Source of the DNA: an uncultured bacterium
Lineage (GTDB): Bacteria; Hydrogenedentota; Hydrogenedentia; Hydrogenedentales; Hydrogenedentaceae
Direction: 5' to 3'
Assembly (NCBI GenBank): GCA_938014335.1
Contig: CALLRP010000006.1
Span: 78,226 to 142,225 of the forward strand
DNA: 64,000 nucleotides
Shown: in pieces, positions 1-9,945 of the stretch
How the letters are laid out: the number at the start of each line of letters is the position of its first letter
Position numbering within the stretch: position 1 is the first letter of the stretch
Translations under genes and position numbers: made by a program
Notes under the pieces: generated by a model
Seen by the model: only the letters and a program-made list of their open reading frames with translations
What the model was told of the DNA's origin: nothing
The model's database searches: none

Positions 1-1307
1 CTCCGATATGCCGATTGCACCTTTTTGGTAAGGGTCTCCAGATCAGGATAAGTATTGGGAAGATAAGAGGGTAAATGTTGCCCTGTGAATTCAAAACATT
101 GTCCTTCTCTCAATGCGATTTCTGCAAGTAATGTCCCGGGGGCTACATAATAAGAAAAGAAAACTACATAATCCATATTTAGTTCACACGCAAAACGAAT
201 GGTGTCCTCACTCATTTCTGGGGTTTCTCGGGGGAAGCCCAACACAAAGAACGCCCTTGTTTCCATTCCTGCAGACTTTGCCCAGCGTACTGCATTCCGA
301 CACTGCTCTAATGTATGTCCTTTCCGAATCAATTTCAATATTTCTTCATTTCCTGATTCTATCCCGAATTGAATACTATAACATCCCGCTTCTGCCATTT
401 CGTTGAGCATCTCTGGGGTAACCGTGTTTACCCGTGACAGTACCGACCAGTCCAATCGTATTTTCTCATTTTTTAATTGCGAACAAAAGTCATGTATCCA
501 TTCTGGGTATATACAAAAATTGTCATCCCAGAAAACAATATTTTTTACATGATATTTTTCGATAAGGTCTTTTATTTCTGCTACCACATTATGAGGGGAA
601 CGCCGACGAAATGGAGATGCGTATTTGCCTCCTTGATAGCAAAACTTACAGCGTGCCCAGGGACAGCCCCTTGCGGTAATCATAGACATCGCAGGTCGTT
701 TAGGACTTAAACTGGGTAGAGGTTCATACAAATCATGGTTATAGATATGTCTCGCAGGAAAAGGCAAAACATCGAGATTTTCAACAGGAATAGAACACCC
801 TGTGTCCACAATTCTCTCGCTTCTATCTTTATATATTATCCCTTTAACTTTTTCTGGGGAAGCCCCTTCAAAGATTTGCTCTAATAATTCGAGGAGAGGC
901 ACCTCCGCATCGCCCGGAACGACATAATCTATCTTCGGACAGTCCTTCAACACCTGTTCTCCAAAGGATGTTGTATGTGGACCTCCCATTAATAAGGGGG
1001 TAGAAGGTGATTCACCTTTTAATCTTTTTGCAAGTTCATATGCTGAATTAAGTAGAAATGTAGTAAAAGATGAAATCCCTATAACATCTGGTTTTAATGA
1101 CAAGACCTTTGTTACCGTTTCTTCAATAGATAATTTTTCAGCTACCGCATCCACAAAACTGCAACAATACTTACCCGTTTGCTCTAAATATGCGGAAAGA
1201 TACCCCACACCCAGAGGTGGCATTAAGCCAATTTGTCTTTTCCCTTCTTCCTGTCCAATCGAACGGGAATAGGGATAAGGTGGCATTACAAAAACAACAT
1301 GTATCAT
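1..1307 (-). CDS. B12-binding domain radical SAM protein (3' end beyond window)
   Basis: The frame is open from an ATG at 1307 to the window edge (435 codons seen), so the C-terminus is missing. The N-terminal half looks like a cobalamin-binding Rossmann domain, with a GGPHTT motif after a 'DVIGISSFT' strand. The radical SAM domain follows, with the [4Fe-4S] cysteines at about 215, 220 and 223. They are spaced CX4CX2C rather than the usual CX3CX2C; I recall this spacing in other B12-type radical SAM proteins. A GIESG motif, typical of the SAM-binding core, comes later. Such enzymes do methylations or rearrangements in lipid, glycan or cofactor pathways, and the substrate cannot be read here. 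It starts 15 bp after the upstream GT2 gene and is probably the last visible gene of the operon. The ribosome-binding site is weak. Confidence 0.85.
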   Translation of the reverse strand, partial: MIHVVFVMPPYPYSRSIGQEEGKRQIGLMPPLGVGYLSAYLEQTGKYCCSFVDAVAEKLSIEETVTKVLSLKPDVIGISSFTTFLLNSAYELAKRLKGESPSTPLLMGGPHTTSFGEQVLKDCPKIDYVVPGDAEVPLLELLEQIFEGASPEKVKGIIYKDRSERIVDTGCSIPVENLDVLPFPARHIYNHDLYEPLPSLSPKRPAMSMITARGCPWARCKFCYQGGKYASPFRRRSPHNVVAEIKDLIEKYHVKNIVFWDDNFCIYPEWIHDFCSQLKNEKIRLDWSVLSRVNTVTPEMLNEMAEAGCYSIQFGIESGNEEILKLIRKGHTLEQCRNAVRWAKSAGMETRAFFVLGFPRETPEMSEDTIRFACELNMDYVVFFSYYVAPGTLLAEIALREGQCFEFTGQHLPSYLPNTYPDLETLTKKVQSAYR

Positions 1308-1322
1308 ATAAATATTATAACT

Positions 1323-2474
1323 CTATGATTTTCTAAAAAATTCTTCCTCTTCAGATACCCGAATTCCAAAAAGCCCGATTAAAATAGAACTAAATAAGAC
1401 CTGAACTCCTTGAATAAAAAATAGAATTCCTCCCAAAAATGTTTTTACATTAGGAAAAGTATCTTGTATGTGAAAGTTAAATGAATACAACATAATAAAA
1501 ATACCGAATAAACATATTCCTAAACCTAAAAGCATTCCTTTCTCAACTTTAATAATTTTGGATAAAAAAAGGAGGTATTTAGAAGGGATATATTTAAACT
1601 TAGAACCCCGAACTCTACCCTGGGCAATAACACCAATTAATAGTATTTGGGTTGAAATTATGTTTATCAAAAATGCAATAAAAAAGCATAAGTATAAATT
1701 TAAAAGATTTGACAACTGAAAGAAAATAAAATATGAAATTGCTAATAATATAAATCCGGGTATCAAAAACCAGTTAATTGAACAATAATGAAACATGAGT
1801 TGTAAGTGTCTCCACCCATCTCGGACCGAATGTAAATGAGGACGCCTTCCCCTCTGGTCGCAATGAAAATGAATAGGTACTTCTGTTATTTTTATCTTTG
1901 TCCAATAAGCTTTGGCTATCATCTCTGAAGCAAATTCCATCCCTTCTGAGTGTAAATCTAAGGCGTCAAATGTTTCTCGTGTCATTCCACGCATACCGGA
2001 ATTGATATCTGAAATATGTGCTTTGAAAAAAATATTAGCAAGGAAGGTCATAATAGGAGTGCCAATGTATCTATGATGCCAGGGCATTGAACCAGAGTCA
2101 ATGATTCCTTTTCTTCGAGAGCCAAGAACAAGAGGTGCCCCTTCCCGCAATTTTCCTAATAATAAGGGAATATCCTCAGGGTCATAAGACATATCCGAAT
2201 CAAAAAAGATGACATATTTACCCTTTGTCTGTTTTATCCCGTTCCTAAGTGTATTTCCATATCCTGGAGAAATTACTTTTACTACTTTTGCTCCTGCTTG
2301 TTCTGCTACATGGGGGGAGTTATCGGTAGAGTTATTATCCGCAACAATGATTTCACCTTTAATATTATTTTCCTCTAAAACTTCTTGAGTTTTCTTTATA
2401 CACTGAACAATTGTTTGTTCTTCATTCAGACAGGGCAATACAATACTTAATTCTATTTCATAGTTATTTGTCAT
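1323..2474 (-). CDS. GT2 family glycosyltransferase, DPM1-like, with C-terminal membrane segments
   Basis: This 383-residue protein has a GT-A fold GT2 domain (about 5-240) followed by four predicted membrane helices. The nucleotide-sugar motifs are 'ADNNSTD' (45-51) and a metal-binding D-x-D at 92-94 in 'FDSDMSYDP'. The layout matches dolichol/polyprenol-phosphate mannosyl- or glucosyltransferases, which load a sugar onto a lipid phosphate at the inner face of the cytoplasmic membrane. Its ATG overlaps the stop of the upstream GT-C/TPR gene by 4 bp (ATGA), so translation is likely coupled. I infer that it supplies the lipid-linked sugar donor used by the two GT-C proteins upstream. The exact sugar is unknown. 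Confidence 0.85.
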   Translation of the reverse strand: MTNNYEIELSIVLPCLNEEQTIVQCIKKTQEVLEENNIKGEIIVADNNSTDNSPHVAEQAGAKVVKVISPGYGNTLRNGIKQTKGKYVIFFDSDMSYDPEDIPLLLGKLREGAPLVLGSRRKGIIDSGSMPWHHRYIGTPIMTFLANIFFKAHISDINSGMRGMTRETFDALDLHSEGMEFASEMIAKAYWTKIKITEVPIHFHCDQRGRRPHLHSVRDGWRHLQLMFHYCSINWFLIPGFILLAISYFIFFQLSNLLNLYLCFFIAFLINIISTQILLIGVIAQGRVRGSKFKYIPSKYLLFLSKIIKVEKGMLLGLGICLFGIFIMLYSFNFHIQDTFPNVKTFLGGILFFIQGVQVLFSSILIGLFGIRVSEEEEFFRKS

Positions 2475-5113
2475 TTGTTTATATTTTCTTGTTTATTCCT
2501 GATAATAGAAAATAAAAGTTCAATTTGTTCAGAGTCTTTAATGTATTGTTTGGCTTTCTCTAATATTTCTAATGCTTTATTAACATCTGACTTTTTGATA
2601 TAGATTTCCATTATATTCTGATATGCAGGAATAAAATTATTGTCAATATCCAAAGCTTTATTATAAACATAAATAGCATCTTCATACTGATTATTTTTAC
2701 TGTAAATATTCCCAAGAGAGAGCCATAAATTTTTTGCGTCTGGATATGTTTTTAATGCGGACTTTATTTCTTCAATCCCTTTTCCATCTTCTCTCATTTC
2801 AGTATAAACAGTGGCTAAAGCAATGCAAAGTCCAACATGTTCAGGATTTGTTTCAAGTCCTTTATCATAATAATATCGGGCTTCCTTTAAAAGGTGTTCG
2901 GTATAAAAGATATCCCCCAGATTCGCATAAGCAAGTGTAAAGTAAGAATTTTTATTTATACAGCGTAATAGAATATTTTTCGCTTTTTCCCGCTCATTTT
3001 TTTCTGTAAAAATCACAGCCATATTATTAAGTGTATTGGGTTCATCCGTATCATAGGACAAAACCTTCTCATAGGAAGAAAGAGCCTGTTCCAATTGTCC
3101 TGAATTGTGGTAGACAAATCCCAAATTATAAAGGAGCTCTTTGTCATGAGGTTTTAATATTAAACTTTTTCTTAATAATTCAATTGCATCGGCATATTTC
3201 GTTTCCTGAATGTATAGCTCTGTGAGATTTACTATGGCGAGATTAAAACGGGGGTCTATCTCAATGGCGTTTTTATAATGCCACTCCGCTTTTTGTAGAT
3301 GATTACATTCTTTATAAATTACCCCTAAATCATTATGTACTCTTGGGTCTTTGGGATTAATAGATAATGCGTTCTCAAATTCCCTGATAGCTTCCTCGTA
3401 TTTTTTTAATTTTAGAAGCAAAGCCCCAATGTGATAGTGAATATCTTCTCTATACATTGGATTTTGTTCAGATGGATCAGGGCTAAGAGCAAGTCGCAAT
3501 AATTCCACCGCTAATTCAGTATAGCCCAATTTAGCAAAAGCATGCCCTAATCGAAATGGCATGTATGTCATGGGACGTTCAGGTTGATTCATCAGGGAGC
3601 GAGTTTCATGTAATGCTTCATCAACACGACCCACACGGAGGTAAGAATCGGCGCGGTCATAATGCCAGCGACACATATCCGGTTTATAGGGAATGATGTC
3701 AATATGCGTTATTAGAAACAAAATGAGCATTGACAGAAGGCTCATAGAGCCTTTCCAGAATTTTCTGTTGATAAAGTAATTGCGTATCTCTGAAAAAGCA
3801 TAGCCACCGATTACGAACATTAAACCTAAAATAGGAACGCGTGCCCGTGCATTAACAAAGAAGGGAAGAAAGGATGCGAAATAGCTAAAGATAAACAAAA
3901 ATATCAATGAAAGTATATGAATATTAATTTTCTTACCATCTTCTTTATATGACCGCAGATGATTTATTATGAAAAAAACACCCAATATAAAAACACTGAG
4001 AACTATAGGAAATCGAGGCATGTATTTTAGAGGAATATAATATTGGCGTTCTCCTTCAACCACTTTATTTTCTGTTATCTCCTGGGGACTCCAGAATAAA
4101 ATGGCTTTTCTACAGGTTAATAAGAATGTATCCCATGGATGATGAATAATATAATCTACCGCCATTTTTGCAAAGATATTAGATGCTTCTGAATGTGTGA
4201 CTTCTCTACCGAGCGATTTGCCCAGACCTTTGACGACATTGTCATAATGCCAGACAGACCAATTCCCGGTCCCTTCTAACTCTTGTAAATATGGTAACCA
4301 TGGAGTTATCCCATCCGCATCTTCACTATTTCCTATAAGTAAATTTTCGCCAAAATAGGTTGATATAGGAACAAATTCACCCGATACAAGATAATTGCGA
4401 ACTGTAATAGGAGTGATTACAGTAAGAGTAGCAATAATTAAAAAGAAAAGATGCAAAAAACCTTTAATGATTCTTTTCTTTATATAAAAAATAAACAGAA
4501 GCCATAATCCAGCAAAAGGGATAAATAATAAAATGTTGGGTCGCATAATTGCGTAGGTACCAATAAGTATTCCTGAAAAGAAGGAAAAGAGAATATAGTC
4601 TTTTTCAGTAGTATAATGGAGTAATAGCAATATACAGGGAACAAAAAAGACAAAAAGTGCAGGGTCATTAACTTCACCTTCGTAATAGATGAATGCCCAA
4701 TAAGTGGCAACAAGAAAAGACGCACATAACCCTGTTACACGGTCGAAAGCCTTTTTTCCTAAAAAGTAAATAAAAATTATATGCACAAGTCCAAGAAAGA
4801 AATGGATGAATCGGGGAGCCAAATAGGACCCATCAAAAAGCCAGTACACAATTGCAAGGAAATATGGGTAGCCGGGAGGACGATAATAAGGTGTGGTGGG
4901 GATATGTGGGTCAGAAACACCTTCTCGAACAGTCCAGTCACCTGATAACATAGCCCTTGCTTGATAATCTTGAACATCCAAATCCTGTCGAAGAGCAATA
5001 AAATCAGGGGCATCAATTAACTGACAAAGATAAATTAATCGCAAGCAAAAGGCGAATAAAATTATCCATGCTAAAATAATCCAATCTTTATTTTTTTTGC
5101 TTTCTTTTTCCAT
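2471..5113 (-). CDS. GT-C (GT39/ArnT-like) membrane glycosyltransferase fused to TPR repeats
   Basis: This 880-residue protein has two halves. Residues 1-470 are a multi-pass GT-C membrane domain with about ten helices. It has an acidic first outer loop ('DLDVQDY') and the 'YYRPPGYP' signature common in PMT/ArnT-type transferases, which use lipid-phosphate sugars on the outer face of the inner membrane. Residues about 480-870 carry roughly ten TPR units, expected in the periplasm by analogy with eukaryotic TMTC proteins, where TPRs present protein acceptors. It is a paralogue of the adjacent gene, 21 bp away. No clear Shine-Dalgarno precedes the ATG. Protein O-glycosylation is the leading idea; glycolipid or polysaccharide modification is also possible. 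Confidence 0.8.
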   Translation of the reverse strand: MEKESKKNKDWIILAWIILFAFCLRLIYLCQLIDAPDFIALRQDLDVQDYQARAMLSGDWTVREGVSDPHIPTTPYYRPPGYPYFLAIVYWLFDGSYLAPRFIHFFLGLVHIIFIYFLGKKAFDRVTGLCASFLVATYWAFIYYEGEVNDPALFVFFVPCILLLLHYTTEKDYILFSFFSGILIGTYAIMRPNILLFIPFAGLWLLFIFYIKKRIIKGFLHLFFLIIATLTVITPITVRNYLVSGEFVPISTYFGENLLIGNSEDADGITPWLPYLQELEGTGNWSVWHYDNVVKGLGKSLGREVTHSEASNIFAKMAVDYIIHHPWDTFLLTCRKAILFWSPQEITENKVVEGERQYYIPLKYMPRFPIVLSVFILGVFFIINHLRSYKEDGKKINIHILSLIFLFIFSYFASFLPFFVNARARVPILGLMFVIGGYAFSEIRNYFINRKFWKGSMSLLSMLILFLITHIDIIPYKPDMCRWHYDRADSYLRVGRVDEALHETRSLMNQPERPMTYMPFRLGHAFAKLGYTELAVELLRLALSPDPSEQNPMYREDIHYHIGALLLKLKKYEEAIREFENALSINPKDPRVHNDLGVIYKECNHLQKAEWHYKNAIEIDPRFNLAIVNLTELYIQETKYADAIELLRKSLILKPHDKELLYNLGFVYHNSGQLEQALSSYEKVLSYDTDEPNTLNNMAVIFTEKNEREKAKNILLRCINKNSYFTLAYANLGDIFYTEHLLKEARYYYDKGLETNPEHVGLCIALATVYTEMREDGKGIEEIKSALKTYPDAKNLWLSLGNIYSKNNQYEDAIYVYNKALDIDNNFIPAYQNIMEIYIKKSDVNKALEILEKAKQYIKDSEQIELLFSIIRNKQENINK

Positions 5114-5134
5114 GTTATTTTTTTGTTTATTTTG

Positions 5135-7309
5135 TTATTTTTGTAAATTTATTTCATCAAGTTTACTTATTGCGTCTGTAAATTGGGGGTCAACTTCTAA
5201 GACTTTTTTATACCACAATTCTGCCTCATCTAATTTATTCATTTCTTTCAAAGCATTACCAAGATTAAACATAGCCTCTGTAAATTGTGGGTCTTTTTCT
5301 AATGCTTTTTTAAGGTATTCCATCGCTTTATCATATTGTTTCATTTGTATATACAAAAAACCAAGGTTATTTGAAATCAGTGGATTATCAGGATTTAATA
5401 ATAAAGATTTTTTTAGAGATGTTTCAGATAAAGAATATTCCCCTTCCCTTATATATAAATTTCCTAAATGAAACCATCCTACCCAGGAGTTGGGTTCTAA
5501 TTCTGTTACCTTAATAAAACAGTCTTTTGCTGTATCAAATTTATTTTGTTGATATAAATATATCCTTCCCAAATTAATCCATGCTAAAGCATAAACAGGG
5601 CTCAATTCACAAGCTTTAATATAATATTTCTCTGCAAGGTCTATTTCCCCTTGCAATTCCAAAACATAACCTAAATTATTGTTTGCCATAGCATAGTTAG
5701 GATTAATTTCTAATGTTTTCGTATAGTATTTTTCTGCCTTATTAAGATCTTTCTTATAAAGAGAAATTATACCAAGAAAAGCATAAACTTCTGAATACTG
5801 TGGATTCGTGGAGATAGCCTTGTTTGCATAGTAAATGGCATTATTTTCATTCTGTTCTTTATAAGATACGATTGCTTTATGATAATACCATCGCGAAAGG
5901 TCGGGTTTATATTCGACAGGAATGAAATATATGAGAACAAAACATAATAGGCAAAGTAGGGCTGTCTTGATTTGTTGCTCTTTAATCTGGTTTACAAAAT
6001 CCTTAAGGTATAAAGAAAGAGTAACCCCTCCTATGATACATAAGGGGGGAATGATAGGAACTTTGTATCGTTCTGATATGAAAAATGGAATTACTGAAAA
6101 AGAATAGACAATAACCCATATATAAAGAAAAAGTAGAAGTATTTTTAATTCACTACTCAATTTATTTCTTTGTTGAATAAAAATAACCAGAGAAAAAAGA
6201 AATAAGCCTACTAATATAGGAAATCCAGGTAAAAAACGAAGAAAAGAATGTTCTCTATCATAATAAATAACTTTTCCATCAGAGACGATTGCTGGACTCC
6301 AAAATAATAGTCCCTTTCGAATAGTTAGCCTAATTGCAGAAATAGGGTCCTCTTTCCAATATTTATATGCCATTTTATAGAAAAATTGAGATGCCTCTTT
6401 AAATGAGTAGGGATGTCCTGTTTGTTTTATTCCCATCCCTTTTACCAAAAGGCGATAATTAAAACAATCCCAATTATCAATACCGCATAAACTTATTATG
6501 TTGGGTATTGTAGGACTATCCCCTGTTGAATGAGGATTATTCCCAATATATGTATTTATCCCACCAAAGCATGAAATCAGAAAGAACTCTTTACTAACCT
6601 TGTAATTTCTGACCAGTACTGGGGCTATTACGATGAGTGTAGTGGTAGTTAAAAGTGTACAATGTATTATTGTTTTCTTGAAATTTAATTCTTTAAATAT
6701 CAGAAAGACAAACAGGATATACATCGGGAGAAGTAACAGTCCATTAGGTCTAAAAAGGGCAATGATACCTAATAATAGTCCTGATAAAACTATGAATATT
6801 ATTCGCTTCGTTTTCAGATATTGTAATGAAGTCTCCAATAGAAGAAGAACAAGAGTAATTACCCATACAGGATAGTTTATTTCACCTTCAAAATAAACAG
6901 GTTCCCAAAGGACAGCTATTAGAAATGCGGATATTAAGCCTGCCATCTTGTTCCTGAATACTATTGTGATAATCCAATATATAAGTAAAATATTTACTAT
7001 TCCAAAGGAAAATTGTATTAAACGGGGGGAAATATAATTATCTCCAAATAGAAAGTATATGAAAGCCAAAAGAAAGGAATAACCCGGTGGTCTTCCATAG
7101 GGTGTATTTTCTATCATTGGGTCAACACCTGTAGGAGAAGGATACTGCCCCTGATACAAGATTTTATGTGCCCAATAATCATTAAATTGGGGATCTAAAA
7201 TCAGATGAGAAAAATCAGGTTGTCTTGATATATGAGAGAAGTAACCAATTCGTATAATAAGAGCCAGAAGTATTATTAAAAAAAGAAATATAGTCTTTTT
7301 ACTTTTCAT
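5135..7309 (-). CDS. GT-C membrane glycosyltransferase fused to TPR repeats (paralogue)
   Basis: This 724-residue paralogue of the next gene has the same plan. A GT-C membrane domain spans about residues 1-450, with acidic loop 'DPQFNDYW' and motif 'YGRPPGYS'. About seven TPR units follow to the C-terminus ('YAMANNNLGYVLELQGEIDLAEKYY' type repeats, residues about 480-720). It is shorter mainly because it has fewer TPRs. The two copies have diverged well beyond a recent duplication, so they may recognise different acceptors. It follows the response regulator gene by 40 bp and precedes the other copy by 21 bp. Substrate and acceptor cannot be told from sequence. Confidence 0.8.
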   Translation of the reverse strand: MKSKKTIFLFLIILLALIIRIGYFSHISRQPDFSHLILDPQFNDYWAHKILYQGQYPSPTGVDPMIENTPYGRPPGYSFLLAFIYFLFGDNYISPRLIQFSFGIVNILLIYWIITIVFRNKMAGLISAFLIAVLWEPVYFEGEINYPVWVITLVLLLLETSLQYLKTKRIIFIVLSGLLLGIIALFRPNGLLLLPMYILFVFLIFKELNFKKTIIHCTLLTTTTLIVIAPVLVRNYKVSKEFFLISCFGGINTYIGNNPHSTGDSPTIPNIISLCGIDNWDCFNYRLLVKGMGIKQTGHPYSFKEASQFFYKMAYKYWKEDPISAIRLTIRKGLLFWSPAIVSDGKVIYYDREHSFLRFLPGFPILVGLFLFSLVIFIQQRNKLSSELKILLLFLYIWVIVYSFSVIPFFISERYKVPIIPPLCIIGGVTLSLYLKDFVNQIKEQQIKTALLCLLCFVLIYFIPVEYKPDLSRWYYHKAIVSYKEQNENNAIYYANKAISTNPQYSEVYAFLGIISLYKKDLNKAEKYYTKTLEINPNYAMANNNLGYVLELQGEIDLAEKYYIKACELSPVYALAWINLGRIYLYQQNKFDTAKDCFIKVTELEPNSWVGWFHLGNLYIREGEYSLSETSLKKSLLLNPDNPLISNNLGFLYIQMKQYDKAMEYLKKALEKDPQFTEAMFNLGNALKEMNKLDEAELWYKKVLEVDPQFTDAISKLDEINLQK

Positions 7310-7349
7310 GTTATATAATTTATTTCTTTAGATATTTGTGAATATATTA

Positions 7350-8741
7350 CTACTTCGGAATGCGTTCCATTCGATTTTTTTGTGGCTTGATTATTCCATA
7401 TTCGTGCAGTTTGTTTCGGAGTGTCCTAACACTGATACCTAAAACTTCAGCGGATTTCGTTTTATTTCCTCCACAATGTTCTAAGGTCTTCAAAATAAGG
7501 TTTTTTTCTATGTCAGCTAATGTAACCCCCGGTTGTATATGAGAAAGATTTGAATCAAAGTGGTTTTTCATTTTAAGAAATTCAAAATCTTCAATACACA
7601 ATACTTTTTTGTCTCCGGCAAGAACCACAGCTCGCTCAATAATATTTTGTAATTCTCGAACATTTCCAGGCCAGTCATAATTCATAAAATACTCCATAGC
7701 TTTTTTAGTGATACTCTCAACATTTCTTCCATTTTCTCTGGAGAAACGCTTTAGAAAATAATTGGCTAATTCTGGTATATCTTCTTTTCTTTCTCGAAGA
7801 GGAGGAACATAAATCGTAATAACATTTAAGCGATAAAATAAATCCTCTCGGAAAGAATGTTTTGCGATGGCTTCCTCAAGGTTTCTGTTTGATGTTGCAA
7901 TAATACGGACATCAACTGATATAGTTTCTGTTCCTCCTACTCGTTCTATTTCGCGTTCTTGCAAAGCACGAAGAAGTTTTGGCTGTAAATCTATATGAAT
8001 TTCACTAATTTCATCCAATAAAAGAGACCCTCCATTGGCGAGTTCAAAACGACCGATTTTTTTCTCGTAAGCCCCTGTAAATGCACCGCGTTCATGTCCA
8101 AAAAGTTCACTCTCAAGAATACCTGAAGAGAGTGCAGCACAATTCACCTTTATAAAGGTTTTTTCCCTACGTGGACTTAGAAGATGAATTGTTCGAGCTA
8201 CTAATTCTTTTCCGACCCCAGTTTCTCCACGAATTAACACAGTTGAACGAGAATCAGCTATTCGACTTATTTTTTCATGTAATTCTTGCATGACTTTACT
8301 TTTTCCAATAATTTCAGGAGGTCCCAAATATGCATTCAATTCAGAACGAAGGTATTTATTCTCCGCATTTATTTTTACCTTATCTAAAGCCCGTTTTACG
8401 GCGATTTCAATAGCCTCTGGAGTAAATGGTTTTATGAGATAATCCACAGCCCCTGCTTTTAATGTCTCAATGGCAGTATCAATAGTCGCGTATGCAGTCA
8501 TCATAATAACCGGTGTTTCAGATGATACTTTAATACTTTCTCTTAGTACTTCTAACCCATCTACAGGTTCCATTTTCATATCTGTTATTATCAAATCAAA
8601 GGATTGTGTTCTAATCAATTCAACCCCTTCCGCTCCACTTCCCGAACTTACAACTCGATAGCCAGCACGGGACATAGCTTCCTCAATAAATTCACGCATG
8701 AGAGGTTCATCATCAATAACGAGAATCTTCGCTTTCGGCAT
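7350..8741 (-). CDS. NtrC-family sigma54-dependent response regulator
   Basis: 463 residues in three parts. A receiver domain has D54 as phosphoacceptor ('IITDMKM') and K104. A central AAA+ domain has Walker A GETGVGKE (172-179) and an intact GAFTGA loop (219-224) for sigma54 contact. A Fis-type helix-turn-helix lies at about 420-455. It should activate sigma54 promoters after phosphorylation by the kinase encoded just upstream (31 bp gap). A good ribosome-binding site (AAGGGAG) precedes the ATG. Its place between kinase and glycosyltransferase genes suggests control of this envelope-modification operon or of surface structures such as pili. No sigma54 promoter was convincingly located in the window. 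Confidence 0.93.
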   Translation of the reverse strand: MPKAKILVIDDEPLMREFIEEAMSRAGYRVVSSGSGAEGVELIRTQSFDLIITDMKMEPVDGLEVLRESIKVSSETPVIMMTAYATIDTAIETLKAGAVDYLIKPFTPEAIEIAVKRALDKVKINAENKYLRSELNAYLGPPEIIGKSKVMQELHEKISRIADSRSTVLIRGETGVGKELVARTIHLLSPRREKTFIKVNCAALSSGILESELFGHERGAFTGAYEKKIGRFELANGGSLLLDEISEIHIDLQPKLLRALQEREIERVGGTETISVDVRIIATSNRNLEEAIAKHSFREDLFYRLNVITIYVPPLRERKEDIPELANYFLKRFSRENGRNVESITKKAMEYFMNYDWPGNVRELQNIIERAVVLAGDKKVLCIEDFEFLKMKNHFDSNLSHIQPGVTLADIEKNLILKTLEHCGGNKTKSAEVLGISVRTLRNKLHEYGIIKPQKNRMERIPK

Positions 8742-8772
8742 ATTTGCTCCCTTATAACTGTTTATATTACTT

Positions 8773-9945
8773 CTATGTAGGCAACCATATCGTTATTATA
8801 GTCCCTTTACCCACAGTACTTTCCGCTTTAATTTGTCCTCCATGGGCTTCAACGATTTTGGCACATAGCGCCAATCCCAATCCTGTTCCTCTTTCTTTAG
8901 TAGAGAAAAAAGGTGAAAAAATCTTAGGTAATATCTCCGGCTTTATTCCACATCCATTATCTCGGATTTCAATTCGAACAAATTTATTTTCCAATTCGCC
9001 TTTTATTTTTATCTCTCCCTGATGACTTATACTCTGAATGGAGTTTACAATGACATTCGATATGACTTGTTTCATACGAATAAAATCAAAGTTCATTTTT
9101 ATCTCGGGCGGGCATTCCACCAGAATAGAAATGTTCCTTTTATCATACGAGATAAATTCTAAACTAGCCCGAATTAACTCACATAAAGGTTTTATTTCCT
9201 GTTTTAGTTCTATAGGGCGAGCATACTCTAAAAGGTCATTTATAGTATGTTCTAATGTTTGAATTCCTTGCATTATCTTTTTTACAAATCTTTGCCTGGG
9301 ATCATTTTCAGGTAAATCTTGTTCCAAAAACGATGCAAATCCTCGAATACCTCCTAATGGATTCCGTATTTCATGTGCAATAGTAGCAGACATTTCTCCA
9401 ATAAGAGCTAATCTTTCCTTATGTTGAATATGGGCTTTTAGTTCGAGGATTTCACTTAAATCTTGAAAGACTTTTACTTTTCCAATTGTATTTCCTTGTG
9501 AATCAGTTATGAAAGAATTGCGTTCTGCAATAGGTATAAGTCTACCTGTTTTTGAAAGGAGTTGGTATGTATTCTCATTATTTTCTTCAATTGAAAATGG
9601 ACGATTAAAAACCTCAGAAAAATATTTGCCCAACACTTCTGAGGATTTATACCCCGAGATAAGAGAAGCAGAACGATTAAAACGGTTAATTTTATCTTCT
9701 AAATCTACAGCAATGACCCCATCGGATATGGACTCAAGTAAATTACTCAAATATTCAGATGTCATTGCTAATTCATGATTTTTCAATTCCAATTCTTTAT
9801 TAAGTTCCGATATTCTCTCTTGTAATAATGAATATGCCTGCTCCCATGATTGACTGGTCTTTGTAAATTCTTCTAATGCTTTTGTTAAATTTTCCAAATC
9901 TATTTGAGATATGGAAATCATTTTTTCAGTAGGTTCAGACATCAT
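8773..9945 (-). CDS. Soluble PAS-domain sensor histidine kinase
   Basis: 390 residues without membrane segments, so it senses an internal or protein-borne signal. A coiled coil (about 35-70) leads into a PAS domain (about 65-170). The HisKA domain has H191 in 'IAHEIRNPLGG'. The HATPase domain shows N box ('NVIVNSIQSI'), G1 ('DNGCGI') and G2 ('GTGLGL'). The order PAS-HisKA-HATPase without a membrane anchor resembles FlrB/FleS-type kinases that partner NtrC-like flagellar regulators, although no flagellar gene is present here. Its start overlaps the end of the upstream coiled-coil gene by 11 bp. The cognate regulator is almost certainly the next gene. Confidence 0.92.
   Translation of the reverse strand: MMSEPTEKMISISQIDLENLTKALEEFTKTSQSWEQAYSLLQERISELNKELELKNHELAMTSEYLSNLLESISDGVIAVDLEDKINRFNRSASLISGYKSSEVLGKYFSEVFNRPFSIEENNENTYQLLSKTGRLIPIAERNSFITDSQGNTIGKVKVFQDLSEILELKAHIQHKERLALIGEMSATIAHEIRNPLGGIRGFASFLEQDLPENDPRQRFVKKIMQGIQTLEHTINDLLEYARPIELKQEIKPLCELIRASLEFISYDKRNISILVECPPEIKMNFDFIRMKQVISNVIVNSIQSISHQGEIKIKGELENKFVRIEIRDNGCGIKPEILPKIFSPFFSTKERGTGLGLALCAKIVEAHGGQIKAESTVGKGTIITIWLPT

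Noticed and set aside
4480..5016. Additional minus-strand frames inside the GT-C gene
   Set aside because: They overlap fully with a well-supported membrane protein frame and read as shadows without their own signals.
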